Shown here: positions 63,519-64,000 of the stretch, piece by piece | Layout of the letters: each line of letters starts with the position of its first letter | Numbering within the stretch: position 1 is the first letter of the stretch | Origin: Nocardia terrae | GTDB taxonomy: Bacteria; Actinomycetota; Actinomycetes; Mycobacteriales; Mycobacteriaceae | DNA length: 64,000 bases | Direction: 5' to 3' | Assembly: GCF_009760405.1 (NCBI RefSeq) | Contig: NZ_WRPP01000004.1 | Coordinates: forward strand, 682,001 to 746,000 | The notes under the pieces: model-generated | Databases searched by the model: none | What the model was told of the DNA's origin: nothing | The model's input: the letters and a program-made list of their open reading frames with translations, nothing else | Made by a program: the position numbers and the translations under genes

Positions 63519-63947
63519 CTACACCGTCTTGTCGGCCCGTATCGCTGTGCTCAGCGCATACACCGAAAGGGTCGTGAGGGTTATCAGTGCCAAGCCGATC
63601 GAGGCCGCGGACAGGATCGCGTTGGCGAGGTGGAACGGCTCCATGAAGATGTGTTCTCCCGCATGGAATCCGCCGTGCAGGAAGACGGCGATCTCCTGGC
63701 CCGTCTGCCCGAGGATGTGAGTGATGAGAACCGCCACCAGGGTGGTGGCCAGCGCACGGGGAACCCGCCCGGTCGAAGCCGACCGGAGCCGCACGGCCGC
63801 ATACAGCGCTCCGAGACTGAGAATCACGTAGACCGGGTGGTAGATCGGGTGCGGGAGGAGACCGGAGATGCCGCCGATCGCCTCCGATCCGACGATCGGG
63901 CCGACCACCCCCACCCATGACCACAACAACCATCGCCGCATGGTCAT
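63519..63947 (-). CDS. Small four-span membrane protein
   Basis: 142 residues from the ATG at 63947. Four hydrophobic segments (LLWSWVGVVGPIVGSEAIGG, VYVILSLGALYAAVRL, LATTLVAVLITHILGQ, ANAILSAASIGLALITLTTLSVYAL) surround a conserved-looking GGFHAGEHIFMEPFHLAN loop with His and Glu that could bind metal. I do not recognise the family. The start overlaps the stop of an upstream frame by four bases, suggesting an operon that continues beyond the window. Confidence 0.7.
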   Translation of the reverse strand: MTMRRWLLWSWVGVVGPIVGSEAIGGISGLLPHPIYHPVYVILSLGALYAAVRLRSASTGRVPRALATTLVAVLITHILGQTGQEIAVFLHGGFHAGEHIFMEPFHLANAILSAASIGLALITLTTLSVYALSTAIRADKTV

Positions 63948-64000
63948 CGAAACGCCAGTCGGACCGCGAGGCAGAGGAACCACACCATGCCCAGGTAGCG
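63944..64000 (-). CDS. C-terminal end of a gene entering from the right edge
   Basis: Eighteen codons ending VWFLCLAVRLAFR and TGA, in an ATGA overlap with the membrane gene above. It is hydrophobic, consistent with the end of another membrane protein. Too short to identify. Confidence 0.4.
   Translation of the reverse strand, partial: RYLGMVWFLCLAVRLAFR

Overview
The window is a high-GC actinobacterial chromosome segment, most likely from Nocardia or a close relative in the Mycobacteriales. The assignment rests on gene content and order. Counterparts of the M. tuberculosis Rv0339c-Rv0385 block are all present but rearranged: the regulator/iniB/iniA/iniC locus, dnaK-grpE-dnaJ-hspR, clpB with a neighbouring flavohaemoglobin, pyrE, a SpoU-type RNA methylase, GH76-DedA-fba, and DUF3151, M50 protease and purA. 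Other marks are mycolic-acid-group families (EmbR-like regulator, GH183/DUF4185, DUF1707, F420-type LLM oxidoreductase) and frequent GTG/TTG starts. I saw no tRNA, rRNA, CRISPR array, insertion sequence or prophage. This is a core chromosomal region with some accessory cassettes.

Layout. 1-10 kb: an ini-type envelope-stress locus. A truncated AAA regulator and an Hsp70-like membrane protein are read leftward; a repeat-rich IniB-like protein and two dynamin-like GTPases (IniA/IniC-like) are read rightward from a palindrome-bearing divergent promoter. 10-20.4 kb: accessory genes: a zinc alcohol dehydrogenase, a DHA2 drug exporter with a MarR regulator, an HLD-II haloalkane dehalogenase, an ECF sigma factor with a Cys-rich tail, an HxlR/SRPBCC pair, an LLM oxidoreductase, an HhH DNA repair protein and two DUF1707 membrane proteins. 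20.4-24.8 kb: dnaK-grpE-dnaJ-hspR. 25.2-28.5 kb: two globin-reductase flavohaemoglobins plus a globin-less reductase. 28.7-32.4 kb: a quinone oxidoreductase and clpB. dnaK and clpB each carry a HAIR-like HspR operator and a SigH-like promoter.

32.5-46.4 kb: envelope and housekeeping genes: two membrane proteins, an SDR, pyrE, a KAS III, a YhhN protein, a translationally coupled NCS1 permease and APH-type kinase, a Uma2 protein, a NarL-type two-component system, an RNA methylase and a GH76 enzyme. 46.4-52 kb: two DedA proteins, class II aldolase, an EmbR-like regulator next to a secreted GH183 (predicted endo-D-arabinanase). 52-64 kb: a double-hotdog dehydratase, a long Pro/Gly-rich membrane protein, DUF3151, a FUSC protein, an M50 protease, purA, a MocR regulator and an Ogt alkyltransferase.

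Two themes link the genes. One is stress proteostasis (DnaK/GrpE/DnaJ/HspR, ClpB, a membrane Hsp70 homologue). The other is mycobacterial-type envelope maintenance (ini dynamins, EmbR/GH183, GH76, KAS III and dehydratase, DedA). The points most worth pursuing are the Hsp70-like gene built into the ini locus, the EmbR-GH183 pair, the reductase cluster with an eroded globin-less member, and the permease-kinase couple. Gene-family names come from motifs read in the translations and remembered synteny; no database search was run.
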